From contig JASHNS010000121.1 in the NCBI GenBank assembly GCA_030041515.1, positions 1-51,659 of the forward strand: a stretch of DNA of 51,659 nucleotides, written 5' to 3'. The DNA comes from Acidobacteriaceae bacterium. GTDB taxonomy: Bacteria > Acidobacteriota > Terriglobia > Terriglobales > Acidobacteriaceae. Shown here piece after piece: positions 1 to 7,815 of the stretch. The position numbers and the translations under genes are program-made. Each line of letters opens with the position of its first letter. The first letter of the stretch is position 1. The notes under the pieces were generated by a model. That model did no database searches, was not told the origin of the DNA, and saw nothing but the letters and a program-made list of their open reading frames with translations.

Positions 1-2
1 TG

Positions 3-1064
3 AACGCGCAGCCAAACAGCCAGTTCCATGCGGTTTTTCACGGAGTCGAGCTGGACCGCTTTGGCGCATCGCCGCTGGAGTCTGTAGTTTCTGTCTTCAG
101 CGGACTGCCCTACGAGACCATTTACCCCAGCTATTACGACATCGGGCGATCCGCGATCAACGTGCAGTCGCTGCTGCGCTGGGATGCGCAGAAGCGGCGC
201 GCGTGGGCATCGCTCTCCGGGCCGCTGCACGATCTGCCGGCGCACCGCTGGCAGCTCGATGCCGACGTGCGCGATGAAAACTGGGCCATCCGCCGGTCTT
301 CCACCGGAACGGCGCCGGTGCTGGGCTCGCTGAATCTCGAATGGCAGCGCGCGGGTGCGCGGGTGGCCTCGCTGACCAGCGGACGCTTCAACTGGTGGCT
401 CGGTGCGGAGCTATCGCACCGCAGCTACCGCGACGTCGTCGATGGCTCGGCGCTGACGCCGCAACTTGTCCTTCCCGGTTACGGCCTCGCGTACACGATG
501 GCGGCGCAGGGCAAGCCCATTGACCTGCCACAGAGGCGGTTTTACGTCACCGTGGGAGCGCGATCAGAGACGGCCCGCCTGTGGTCGAATCCGCCGCACA
601 TTTTTGAGAAGCTCCAGGGTTCGGCGCTGGCCCACTGGTTCCCACGCGCGCAGTCCGACACCTGGGAAGTGAGCCAGCGGGTGCGTGGCGGCGGGCTGCT
701 GGGCACCTACCCCTTCGATCAGCTGTTCATGCTGGGCGTGGAGCGCGACAACGATCTGTGGCTGCGCGGAGCGCGCGGCACCCGGGACGGCCGCAAAGGC
801 AGCTCCCCGCTCGGCGATCGCTATCTGCTCACGAACAGCGACCTCGATCGCCATGTGTACGGCAACGGGCTGATCAACGTTCAGGCCGGCCCGCTCTTCG
901 ACATTGGCCGTATGGGCGCACCCACCACGGGGCTTACCACCGGCCAGTGGCTCTTCTCGACCGGCATCGAGGCCAAGCTGACGGTGCTGGGAACGCCCGT
1001 CATCCTCACCTGGGGCCGCGATCTGCGGACCGGGAACAACGTCTTCTTCGGTACGGCGCAATAA
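3..1064 (+). CDS. Outer-membrane beta-barrel protein, C-terminal part (Omp85/surface-antigen-like), 5' truncated by window edge
   Basis: The reading frame is open from base 3 to the TAA at 1062-1064, so only the last ~353 residues are present and the start lies outside the window. The visible part is rich in alternating polar/aromatic strands (for example WWLGAELSHRSY and QWLFSTGIEAKL) and ends with a strand-rich VILTWGRDLRTG segment. This resembles the C-terminal barrel of BamA/TamA or patatin-type surface-antigen proteins of the outer membrane. There is no C-terminal Phe; it ends ...FFGTAQ. The barrel assignment is a pattern judgement, and the N-terminal domain that would settle the function cannot be seen. 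The downstream genes run on the opposite strand, so this is the last gene of its transcript. Confidence 0.5.
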   Translation, partial: NAQPNSQFHAVFHGVELDRFGASPLESVVSVFSGLPYETIYPSYYDIGRSAINVQSLLRWDAQKRRAWASLSGPLHDLPAHRWQLDADVRDENWAIRRSSTGTAPVLGSLNLEWQRAGARVASLTSGRFNWWLGAELSHRSYRDVVDGSALTPQLVLPGYGLAYTMAAQGKPIDLPQRRFYVTVGARSETARLWSNPPHIFEKLQGSALAHWFPRAQSDTWEVSQRVRGGGLLGTYPFDQLFMLGVERDNDLWLRGARGTRDGRKGSSPLGDRYLLTNSDLDRHVYGNGLINVQAGPLFDIGRMGAPTTGLTTGQWLFSTGIEAKLTVLGTPVILTWGRDLRTGNNVFFGTAQ

Positions 1065-1088
1065 CCGGAGCACCCCACCCTTCTCCGC

Positions 1089-1355
1089 TCAGCGGACATG
1101 ATGGTCTTCGGCTCGCGGCTCCTGGTGCTTTCCGGATGGGCGGGCACAGAACCGAAGCACAAAAACGCTCATAGTCAGCGCGACCCCAATCGTCAATCCA
1201 CGCAGGAAGTCGAAGAAATCGGCTTCGGGACCCGGCTGCGGGCGCCGCAACCCGATCAGAAGGAAAAACGTCACCCACAGGATCACCATCAGGGCGAGCC
1301 TGCGACGGTAGCGGGTTCTGGACTGAGTATCGTTCTCATCGTAAGCAAGGCACAT
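1089..1355 (-). CDS. Small two-helix membrane protein downstream of XRE regulator
   Basis: This 88-residue protein starts at the ATG at 1355, preceded by a GGAGAAC ribosome-binding site. It has a short charged N-terminus (many Arg), two hydrophobic helices (about residues 21-37 and 51-70) and a basic/His-rich tail. I do not recognise a family. It is the third gene of a compact minus-strand operon after the XRE regulator and another small membrane protein, with a gap of about 29 bases. Small membrane proteins co-transcribed with a Cro/C1-type regulator are common in acidobacteria and Firmicutes, but their role is mostly unknown. A longer reading frame runs upstream in this frame, but it overlaps both preceding genes antiparallel to nothing and has no ribosome-binding site, so I chose the internal ATG. 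Confidence 0.6.
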   Translation of the reverse strand: MCLAYDENDTQSRTRYRRRLALMVILWVTFFLLIGLRRPQPGPEADFFDFLRGLTIGVALTMSVFVLRFCARPSGKHQEPRAEDHHVR

Positions 1356-1384
1356 AGTTCGTTCTCCATGCAGGGATAGCTGGA

Positions 1385-1606
1385 TTAGTAAGTGAGGCGG
1401 TACCAGAGGGTCGCGGCGAGCTTCGTCACCACAATTGCGAGCAGGACTGATAGCAGTTGCCAGTTGCAGGAGTGGCGTGCGATCCAGTCGTATTCCCAAA
1501 TGCCAACCCCCGTGAGGGTGCCGGCAATCGCGGCCAGGCTCGTGGCGCGGCGGTGATGATCCACACAACGCTCGTCGCCGGTCATGCCAATCAAAGGGAT
1601 TCTCAT
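1385..1606 (-). CDS. Small membrane protein coupled to XRE regulator
   Basis: This 73-residue protein has one moderately hydrophobic stretch (about 23-38) and one strong C-terminal transmembrane helix (about 49-68, with WQLLSVLLAIVV). Its ATG overlaps the TGA of the XRE regulator in an ATGA four-base overlap (1603-1606), so the two are almost certainly translationally coupled. The middle holds a Cys/His pair (DERCVDHHRR), whose meaning is unknown. No family was recognised. The arrangement regulator, small membrane protein, small membrane protein argues for one transcription unit driven by the promoter at 1838-1866. Confidence 0.6.
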   Translation of the reverse strand: MRIPLIGMTGDERCVDHHRRATSLAAIAGTLTGVGIWEYDWIARHSCNWQLLSVLLAIVVTKLAATLWYRLTY

Positions 1607-1815
1607 CGCTTCTTCTCCAGGGTAAAGATGTCGTCGACAGGGCAGCGAAACGCGCGAGCGAGTTGCAGGGCCAGCGGCAGGCTGGGAACATAGCGACCAC
1701 GCTCAATGGAATTAATGCTCTGCCGGGACACGCCCACCGCATCGGCTAACTGCTCCTGGGTCAACTCCCGAGCCAGGCGCATCTCGCGTACGCGATTTTG
1801 GATCGACGGCTCCAT
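1603..1815 (-). CDS. XRE-family (Cro/C1-type) helix-turn-helix transcriptional regulator
   Basis: A 70-residue protein made almost entirely of a Cro/C1 HTH domain. The core is LTQEQLADAVGVSRQSINSIERG at residues ~18-40, with the typical Q-x-x-L-A...VSRQ-x-I-x-x-I-E-x-G pattern, then ...FRCPVDDIF as in the YgzD/PhnA-neighbour class of short regulators. I use the ATG at 1815 because the family begins just before the first helix; the in-frame ATG at 1872 would add a non-conserved leader and sit inside the promoter. It likely represses its own operon: two near-identical 19-base sequences lie at 1813-1831 and 1859-1877, one over the -35 box and one over the start codon. Confidence 0.85.
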   Translation of the reverse strand: MEPSIQNRVREMRLARELTQEQLADAVGVSRQSINSIERGRYVPSLPLALQLARAFRCPVDDIFTLEKKR

Positions 1816-1877
1816 GTCAAGCGAACTTTCCACGGCCAGCGTAGCAACCTCCCGAGCGCATGTCAAGCACACTTTCC
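1813..1877 (-). promoter_or_regulatory. Promoter with duplicated operator-like repeat upstream of XRE operon
   Basis: On the minus strand TTGACA (1861-1866) and TACGCT (1838-1843) are separated by exactly 17 bases, a good sigma70-type promoter. Two direct copies of CATGTCAAGC-xx-ACTTTCC (plus-strand orientation) lie at 1813-1831 and 1859-1877 and match at 17 of 19 positions. The upstream copy contains the -35 box and the downstream copy abuts the ATG. This layout suits autorepression by the XRE protein, but binding is inferred. Confidence 0.55.
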
Positions 1878-1890
1878 ATCCGCTTCAGCA

Positions 1891-1923
1891 CAGAAAGAAA
1901 GGCGGAGCCGCGAGGGCTCCGCC
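1891..1923 (-). terminator. Intrinsic terminator of the TonB gene
   Basis: A perfect 9-base stem (GGCGGAGCC / GGCTCCGCC, at 1901-1909 and 1915-1923) with a 5-base loop is followed on the minus strand by a T-rich tail (TTTCTTTC). It lies 29 bases past the stop of the TonB gene. Confidence 0.8.
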
Positions 1924-1951
1924 GTGGAGTTGGGAGGAGGTATGGCAGTTC

Positions 1952-2989
1952 TTAGAACAGGTGGAAATTCACCTCGACGATCAGCCGCACGGGAACGGGA
2001 TGGCCGTGATACATGGCGGGACGGAAGCGGTACTGCTGCACCGCCTGGAGCGCCTTCTGATCGAGACCCATACCGAGGTGACGCACCACCTGCATATCCT
2101 CGGGCATGCCGTTGGCATCCACGATGAGCTGGATGGCGACCTGACCCTGCAGGCGGGCTGCACGCGCCTGCTCAGTGAAATCGGGATCGACCTGGTGAAT
2201 GACCTGCGGGGCCGTGACGCCGCCGCCGACGCTCATCACGCCGCCGCCATAGCCGCCCCCGGTGCCCGGGCCGACGCCGGCGCCAATCCCGGAGCCGATG
2301 CCGCCGCCGGACGCGGAGCCGAATCCGCCGTTGCTGCCTTCGCCCTGGGAGGCCATGGCCACCTGCGGCGATTGCGGCATACCCATGTTCGGCATGGAAC
2401 TATCCGGCATTTTGAGATTTTTCGGCATCACGACAGCCGCCGGCGCCGCGAGCAGCGGGTGGCTAACGCGGATAATCTGCGGAGCGACGCGGAGCTGCTG
2501 GACCGGCACTGGAGGCGGCACTTTTCCTTTGATGGGCTCGACGATCTTGTGCGCGCCGCCGCCACCTCCGCCGCCCATGCTCCGGGGAGCCGGAGGCGTG
2601 ACCGGCGGAACGTAGGGCTGGAAGGTGATGGTGGTGATATGCATCTTCTTCACCGCCGGCTGGGGGTGCGGCATCAGCGAAACCCACAGCAGGAACGCCA
2701 CCACCAGCACGTGAAGACAGAAGGCGACGACGCTGGACGCAGGACCGCGCCTGACCGCCAGTGGGTCAGCAACCCGAACGGGCCGCGAAGTCAGGCGAAG
2801 CGGAGCCTGTTTCTCAGGAAACAGCGCATCGTGCATATTCGCCCACAGGCTGCCCAGAACCCCGCCGTCCGGCACGGGTTGGCCGAATGTGAGGGGTTTT
2901 GAGCACAGGTGGAGGCCGCCGTTCACAGGCAGCGCAGCCTGTTCTTCTTCGGTTTGATACCCAGGAGACTTCAAGACCGCGTAACCCAT
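1952..2989 (-). CDS. tonB: TonB-family energy transducer
   Basis: This 345-residue protein is anchored in the inner membrane and passes proton-motive force to TonB-dependent outer-membrane receptors. A cytosolic N-terminal segment holds the PEKQAPLRLTSRPV motif often seen in acidobacterial TonB proteins. It is followed by one transmembrane helix (about 87-106, VVAFCLHVLVVAFLLWV), a Pro- and Gly-rich periplasmic linker (poly-Gly near 140 and a Gly/Ser tract near 215-250) and a C-terminal TonB domain of about 85 residues (VDPDFTEQARAARLQGQVAIQ...). The gene stands alone, with a terminator at 1891-1923. Unusual point: the periplasmic linker is glycine-rich rather than the classical Pro-Glu/Pro-Lys rod. 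The in-frame Met at about residue 52 is a possible alternative start. Confidence 0.88.
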   Translation of the reverse strand: MGYAVLKSPGYQTEEEQAALPVNGGLHLCSKPLTFGQPVPDGGVLGSLWANMHDALFPEKQAPLRLTSRPVRVADPLAVRRGPASSVVAFCLHVLVVAFLLWVSLMPHPQPAVKKMHITTITFQPYVPPVTPPAPRSMGGGGGGGAHKIVEPIKGKVPPPVPVQQLRVAPQIIRVSHPLLAAPAAVVMPKNLKMPDSSMPNMGMPQSPQVAMASQGEGSNGGFGSASGGGIGSGIGAGVGPGTGGGYGGGVMSVGGGVTAPQVIHQVDPDFTEQARAARLQGQVAIQLIVDANGMPEDMQVVRHLGMGLDQKALQAVQQYRFRPAMYHGHPVPVRLIVEVNFHLF

Positions 2990-3092
2990 ACCCTTTTGCC
3001 GGTTGACAGACGACCGGCACCTCCTTCATCCGATGAACGATTGAGGATTGAGGCGAGCCGGCGATGTCTCTCCCGCCGGTCTGGCCTTCCGA

Positions 3093-4217
3093 TTACCAAA
3101 TGCCTTTGTCGCTGCCCGTAATTTTCATGCCGACAGCAGCGGCAGTAGCCAGCCAGGGGAACAGGCCAAGTCGTGCGCTGCTGTGCAATTCGCGTCTGCG
3201 CAGCATTTCAGTCAGTTGCCGACGGTACAGCGCGGCGGACTGCGGCATAATCGGTACCCGCAGAAAATCCTTTCCGAAGTAGATGAGGTCACCGCCAAAA
3301 CGGGCCGCCTCGAAAACAAAAGATGGCAGGCAGAGGGGTTCTCCCCGAAACTGGCGGACGTAGTCCGAGACGATGACCAGATAGGTAGCAACGCCTTCCC
3401 AGATGCCGGCGGACTGGGCCGTTCCCCGGAGATCGTTGAAATCCAGCTCTCCTGAGTCAACCAGTTGCGCCGAGTCGACGATGTCGCACAGACGGAAATA
3501 AAAGTGCCGGTACATGCGCTGCAGCGTCGAGATCATGATGCGATCCGAACGATGCGCTACGCGGAACGTGCGCCCAGCCACCTCAACCCGGCGCGAGCGC
3601 TCCGGTATCCGGGAGGCGAACCGCACCTGCTCGCCGGTCTGGCCCAGCCGTCGCACGTGCACTTCCACCGGCTCAGGCAATCCCGGAATCAGAAAATTCC
3701 ACTTGCAGGCCAGCCGGTCGCCCCAGCTCCGAGGCGCCAGCCGCGCCGTAAAGCACTTCCGCATCATGGCGCAGACGCTCTCCGGCGAGGCATTGGTGTA
3801 GAGGTCGATGTCGCTGCCAAGGTCGGGCCAGTGATCCAGCGACTTGATGACGGTTACGTCCAGCCTGCTCTCCTCAAAGGCGGCGCACAGCAAGCCCAGG
3901 AAATCCACCGCAGCGGCAATGCGTTCACGTTCGTCGGACAGCGCCGCTTCAATCCATTTGGCTCGCGTGTGGTCCTGCGTGCCGCCCAGCGCAGCCTGCG
4001 CCAGTTCCATCGCGCGGATCACCACGTGGTTGGAGGAGGCCAACGCCACCAGGGCGTCAAATTTCTCCCGGTCCATCTCGCAAAATGCAGCGGCCGCCGT
4101 GGAGAGTGCATCGGCGCGCGGCTGCAGAAGCAGGCGAGAGAGCAGCGCCATCATCGGCTTCCCGGAATCGGGGACAGGAGCGGGTTTGGGAACTGCGCTT
4201 TTCGTATGCGTCATCAA
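3093..4217 (-). CDS. Nucleotidyltransferase-fold family protein (NTP_transf_5-like)
   Basis: This 374-residue protein belongs to the uncharacterised nucleotidyltransferase group often found near exopolysaccharide/exosortase genes. The signature GSDIDLY (134-140) supplies the G-S-x-D-x-D metal-binding pair of the nucleotidyltransferase fold, preceded by VIKSLDHWPD. A conserved EVHVRRLGQ (~180) probably gives the third carboxylate, and a helical C-terminal half follows (MYRHFYFRLCDIVDSAQLV...). No signal peptide or membrane helix is seen. The ATG overlaps the stop of the upstream TPR gene by four bases (4214-4217), so the two are made together. The substrate is unknown. It could modify a small molecule or protein in polysaccharide assembly, but that is inferred only from context. 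Confidence 0.75.
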   Translation of the reverse strand: MMTHTKSAVPKPAPVPDSGKPMMALLSRLLLQPRADALSTAAAAFCEMDREKFDALVALASSNHVVIRAMELAQAALGGTQDHTRAKWIEAALSDERERIAAAVDFLGLLCAAFEESRLDVTVIKSLDHWPDLGSDIDLYTNASPESVCAMMRKCFTARLAPRSWGDRLACKWNFLIPGLPEPVEVHVRRLGQTGEQVRFASRIPERSRRVEVAGRTFRVAHRSDRIMISTLQRMYRHFYFRLCDIVDSAQLVDSGELDFNDLRGTAQSAGIWEGVATYLVIVSDYVRQFRGEPLCLPSFVFEAARFGGDLIYFGKDFLRVPIMPQSAALYRRQLTEMLRRRELHSSARLGLFPWLATAAAVGMKITGSDKGIW

Positions 4218-5368
4218 TGGCTCTGCGGCTGTGGATTGGAATTGCTGTTGTTTTGATTGTGGTTTCTGGGAATTAGCTGCACGGCCCCCGACGTTCCGCG
4301 GACCCGCTGTGTATAATCGCTGATTTCTCCGTCGACGGCGCTCTCGCTGCCGTACGCCACGCTGCTCAGCGGCTGGCCCTCGGCCGCGGTTCGCGTGGCC
4401 AGTCCAACCTTCGTGCCCGAGTCGCCGGCCCGCATGGCCTGAACATAGTAGTACTGTGCCGTTTCCGGGTCGCCGGCGCGTTCCGCAATGTAGGCGCGGT
4501 TGTTCAGCGAAAATGCGCCGCCGGGATCGAGGCGGTACGCTTCCAGAAAATCCCGCTCAGCAGCAGCCCAGTCATTCTGATTGGCCGAACTCACGCCCTG
4601 GAAGGCCAGTATCCTGGCGCGTTCCAGACTCATGTCCGTATGCTTCATGCGCGACCGCAGCGCCCGTGCGCTGTCCGCCGCAGCTTTGCTCACGGGTTTG
4701 CCGCGCCACGCATCATTCACAGTGACCACGAGCGGCTGATTCGAGCCTGTATCTGCTGCCTGGTCGTAGTACTGGAGCGCCCTGGTGAAGTTGCCGGTCG
4801 CCTCTTCCGCCACGCCGAGATTGTTCAGCGTGAAGGGATTCTGCGGATCGAGCGGCAGGATCTGCCGGAGCAGCGACCGCGCTTCAAACGGATGATTTTC
4901 AGCCAGCATTTCTACGGCCTGCACATTGACCTGGTCGATGTGCATGGGCGCGTCGTGTAAATCGTTGAGCGCAACCAGCATCGGCTTGCCCTTGAGGGCG
5001 TTCCTGCTGCTCATGGCAATCGTGGCGTCGCAACTCTGCTCGCCGGCCAGCTTGTAGAACTTCTCAGCATAGGAGAGTTCTCCACGCAGTTCGGAGACGT
5101 AACCCAGATTGTTCAGGGTAAAGGGATCGGTCGGATCGAACAGGTACGCCCTATAAAAGAGCGCTTCGGCCTTCTCATAATGATGATGGCGGACCGCTTC
5201 CACGCCCTGCCGGTTCAGCTTCTGCACCGGAGTCAGCCGGCTGCGGCGGGGAATGACGATGCGAAGATCATGTGCGAACACAGGGGCTCCGGTGGTGAGA
5301 ACCAGAATTCCGAGCGCCGCGACAAGCCGCAACCTTGGCCGAGTGAAGAACATGGGGGGTAAATGCAC
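4214..5368 (-). CDS. Exported TPR-repeat protein
   Basis: A signal peptide (LRLVAALGILVLTTGAPVFAH) leads into three spaced TPR-type blocks. Each contains a DP-x-x-x-FTLNNLG or DPGGAFSLNNRAY core (three copies, about 110 residues apart), and the tail is Asn-rich. The protein is periplasmic or envelope-located and probably a scaffold. I prefer the GTG at 5368, which has GGAGG 4 bases upstream, over the ATG at 5353, which follows a C-run and has no ribosome-binding site. It is coupled by an ATGA overlap to the nucleotidyltransferase downstream. Upstream is a divergent gene and a 17-base palindrome at 5434-5450. The repeat spacing is wider than canonical 34-residue TPRs, so each block probably contains a TPR pair plus a divergent insertion. 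Confidence 0.75.
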   Translation of the reverse strand: MHLPPMFFTRPRLRLVAALGILVLTTGAPVFAHDLRIVIPRRSRLTPVQKLNRQGVEAVRHHHYEKAEALFYRAYLFDPTDPFTLNNLGYVSELRGELSYAEKFYKLAGEQSCDATIAMSSRNALKGKPMLVALNDLHDAPMHIDQVNVQAVEMLAENHPFEARSLLRQILPLDPQNPFTLNNLGVAEEATGNFTRALQYYDQAADTGSNQPLVVTVNDAWRGKPVSKAAADSARALRSRMKHTDMSLERARILAFQGVSSANQNDWAAAERDFLEAYRLDPGGAFSLNNRAYIAERAGDPETAQYYYVQAMRAGDSGTKVGLATRTAAEGQPLSSVAYGSESAVDGEISDYTQRVRGTSGAVQLIPRNHNQNNSNSNPQPQSH

Positions 5369-5433
5369 CTTGCCTCCACGGTCTTCACTGCAAGAACCGA
5401 TCAGGCATACACCTAAGATGCGAACCTGGCGGA

Positions 5434-5450
5434 TGTGTTGCCGCAACACA
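5434..5450. promoter_or_regulatory. Perfect palindrome in divergent promoter region (candidate operator)
   Basis: TGTGTTG-CCG-CAACACA is a perfect 7+3+7 inverted repeat. It lies in the 137-base space between the divergent TPR gene (minus) and the DUF5666-like gene (plus). It has no T-run, so a protein-binding site is more likely than a terminator. No cognate regulator is adjacent. Confidence 0.4.
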
Positions 5451-5505
5451 CAACAAGAGTGCAAAAAACAAGGCCACCACCGCGGAGGGGTCATCATCCT
5501 ATGAG

Positions 5506-6402
5506 ATGCTGACGATGCCCCTACGCAAGATACGATTCATGGTTCGTTTTCTGTTTGTCGTTGCCCTCAGTGCAGGGGCGGCGGCTCAATCTTCCATCTC
5601 CCCCAGCAATGCCAGTCAGAATTCAGCGCCGTTGCCGGATCCTCAGGCTGCCGCGGTGGTGGGCCATCTGCCCCCCTTGCCCCAGGGAAAAACCACGGTC
5701 ATTGGGGGCGCAATCAGCGAAATCAACCCTGTCCTCGATCAGTTCACGCTGAAAGTTTTCGGCGGAGGATCGATGAAAGTCCTCTTCGACGAGCGGACCG
5801 AAGTCTATCGGAACGGCGTGAGGATCCCTGTGCTCGATCTGGCCCCGATTCACCATGCATCGGTCGAGACTACCCTGGACGGGACAAATGTCTACGCCAT
5901 GCGCATTCACATGCTCACGCATCTGCCGCAGGGTGAATGCCAGGGCCAGGTGATCAGCTACGATCCCCAAAGCGGCCAGTTACAGATCCATGAGGCGCTT
6001 TCGCCTCAGCCGGTTGTGCTGGAAGTGCCTGCCGATACCCCTGTTGTCCGCGTGGGACAGAGCTATTTTCGGACGGGCCGCGGGGGGAGAGCCGATCTGG
6101 CGCCCGGGTCGCTGGTCGACGTGAAATTCTCCGCAAACGGCTCCGGCCACGGCGTGGCGACGCATATCGACGTCCTGGCCACCAACGGGTCTGACTTCAT
6201 CTTTGGCGGGGTTCTCGAATTTCTCGATGTACCGAATGGGGAGATGACCATCCTCGATCCGCGCGACAACCATCGCTACCAGGTTACGTTCAATCCGTCG
6301 CAGTTCCCAGTCACCCGGCAGATTCAACAGGGTTCGCACGTTCGCGTGACAGCCCGCTTCGACGGAACGAATTATGTTGCCACAGAAATTACGCCGGAAT
6401 AG
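5506..6402 (+). CDS. Exported DUF5666-like beta-rich protein
   Basis: This 298-residue protein starts with a signal peptide (RFLFVVALSAGAAAQ). Repeated OB-like beta segments follow, each with a 'G.I..I.p..dqftlkvfgg...v.fde.T.vyr' pattern (about 66-110, 145-190 and 205-295). This is typical of DUF5666-type proteins of unknown function. Nothing catalytic is visible. It lies divergent from the nucleotidyltransferase/TPR pair and 220 bases upstream of the GT2 gene on the same strand. The ATGs at residues 4 and 12 are alternative starts; a GGAGGGG tract sits 15 bases upstream of the first ATG, which is rather far. Confidence 0.65.
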   Translation: MLTMPLRKIRFMVRFLFVVALSAGAAAQSSISPSNASQNSAPLPDPQAAAVVGHLPPLPQGKTTVIGGAISEINPVLDQFTLKVFGGGSMKVLFDERTEVYRNGVRIPVLDLAPIHHASVETTLDGTNVYAMRIHMLTHLPQGECQGQVISYDPQSGQLQIHEALSPQPVVLEVPADTPVVRVGQSYFRTGRGGRADLAPGSLVDVKFSANGSGHGVATHIDVLATNGSDFIFGGVLEFLDVPNGEMTILDPRDNHRYQVTFNPSQFPVTRQIQQGSHVRVTARFDGTNYVATEITPE

Positions 6403-6447
6403 CGCTGCAAGTTGAGCATCATCAGGACCCGATGCCCCCCGGATTGT

Positions 6448-6516
6448 GGCAGGAGCCCGAGCTGGTCCTGCCGCATGGCGACCGGGCAGGATGCAGCGCC
6501 CGGGATTTAAGTTTTC
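6448..6516 (+). terminator. Two hairpins after the DUF5666-like gene, second with T-rich tail
   Basis: GGCAGGA / TCCTGCC (6448-6454 and 6466-6472) is followed by CCGGGC / GCCCGG (6482-6487 and 6498-6503). After the second comes GATTTAAGTTTT. It is a plausible but weak rho-independent terminator between the 5506 gene and the GT2 gene. Confidence 0.4.
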
Positions 6517-6622
6517 CGCAGCGAATCGACTCACGCGGCACGGGTTTTTCGCATCCAACTGTTGCAATACGTTAAATGCCCGCTGAAACGAGGCAACTCT
6601 CTTTGAAGCTCCGGAGCAGCAA

Positions 6623-7612
6623 ATGATCTCGGTCGTGGTCCCCATCTACAACGAGGAAGAACTCATCTCCACCTTCCACGCGGCCATCGCGACCGCCATG
6701 CGAGACGTTGGCGAAGATTGGGAGGTTGTCTACGTTAACGATGGTTCCAGGGATTCTTCGCTGGACCTGATGAAGGAACTGCAAAAGCAGGATTCCCACA
6801 TCGTCGTCGTCGACCTGTCGCGCAACTGGGGACACATGGGCGCCATTTCCGCCGGATTACGAACGGCGCGCGGCGAAGGTGTCATCATCATGGACGGCGA
6901 TTTCCAGGATCCTCCGGCTGTCCTGCCCGAGCTGGTGGCGGCGTGGCGCGGCGGCGCACAGGTCGTGGTCGCTGTCAGACGGAGCCGCCAGGAGAGCCGT
7001 AAGTTCCTCGCCCTCCTGTTTCCCATTTTCTATCGCGTGCTCTCCGCGATCTCCGATTATCCGATCCCTCTGGACGCCGGCATTTTCGGTCTGCTCGATC
7101 GGCAGGCCCTCGATTCCATCAACGGCCTGCGGGAGGGGAATCGCTATCTACCGGGCCTCCGCGCCTGGGTCGGCTATAAAAACGCCATCGTTTACTACGA
7201 CCGCCAGGATCGCCTGGCCGGGGACGGCAAGCTGTCGTTCATCAGCAGGATCAAGTACGCGATGGACGCCATCACCAGCTTCAGCTTCAAGCCGCTGCGC
7301 CTTTGCTTCGCGTTGTCGTGCCTGTCGATGGGCGTGGTGGTCGTGCTCGGTCTTCTGGCGCTGTTTGCGGGCGGTTCCATTGCGGCTGCCGGGCTGGGAG
7401 TCGCCGCGGCGGTGTTTGCGGTGGGAGCTATGTTGCTGCTCTGCCTCGGCATCATAGGCGAGTACCTTGGACGCGTCTACGACGAGGTGCGCAGCCGGCC
7501 GTTGTCGATCATCAATAAAGTGCATTACGCAAATGAAGAGATCGCGGCGAAAACGCCGGATCAGATCATGGAACGAGAGCCCGCACTGGCCCTGAAGGGA
7601 CGCGCCGCATAA
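6623..7612 (+). CDS. Family 2 glycosyltransferase with two C-terminal membrane helices (GtrB/ArnC-like)
   Basis: This 329-residue enzyme probably transfers a sugar from a nucleotide donor to polyprenyl phosphate on the cytosolic face of the inner membrane. The GT-A core shows VVVPIYNEEE at the N-terminus, VNDGSRDSS (38-46) and the metal-binding DGDFQDPP (DxD at 91-93). Two strong transmembrane helices follow (about 232-256 and 262-288), then the family-typical GEYLGRVYDEVRSRP. Length and layout match the GtrB/ArnC/DPM1-type group. The start is supported by GGAG close upstream. It precedes flippase copy A by about 200 bases on the same strand, so it could supply the lipid-linked sugar that the flippase moves. 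Confidence 0.88.
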   Translation: MISVVVPIYNEEELISTFHAAIATAMRDVGEDWEVVYVNDGSRDSSLDLMKELQKQDSHIVVVDLSRNWGHMGAISAGLRTARGEGVIIMDGDFQDPPAVLPELVAAWRGGAQVVVAVRRSRQESRKFLALLFPIFYRVLSAISDYPIPLDAGIFGLLDRQALDSINGLREGNRYLPGLRAWVGYKNAIVYYDRQDRLAGDGKLSFISRIKYAMDAITSFSFKPLRLCFALSCLSMGVVVVLGLLALFAGGSIAAAGLGVAAAVFAVGAMLLLCLGIIGEYLGRVYDEVRSRPLSIINKVHYANEEIAAKTPDQIMEREPALALKGRAA

Positions 7613-7815
7613 GATCGCGCGGCGCCTCCTGGTACGCAGGGCTGTGCGAAACATACTGAACTTCCTGCACGTCCTGAACGTTCATGTTCGTTTGCAGCGC
7701 CTCGGTTCGGCACCGTGACGTACGTGGCTTCCTTTGAGCCGATTGCGGTTCGCGCGCTATGGCCTTGCCGCCCGACGCGTATTGAGCACGTTCCTGGGCC
7801 ACGGAGGCCGAACAC

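Noticed and set aside
1706-2902. Long open frame on the plus strand opposite the TonB gene
   Set aside because: It is antisense to TonB, His/Arg/Asp-rich with no motif and no ribosome-binding site; a shadow of GC-rich coding.
3093-4217. Classical PEP-CTERM/exosortase locus suggested by the NTP_transf_5-like gene
   Set aside because: No exosortase, EpsI or PEP-CTERM tail is present in the window.
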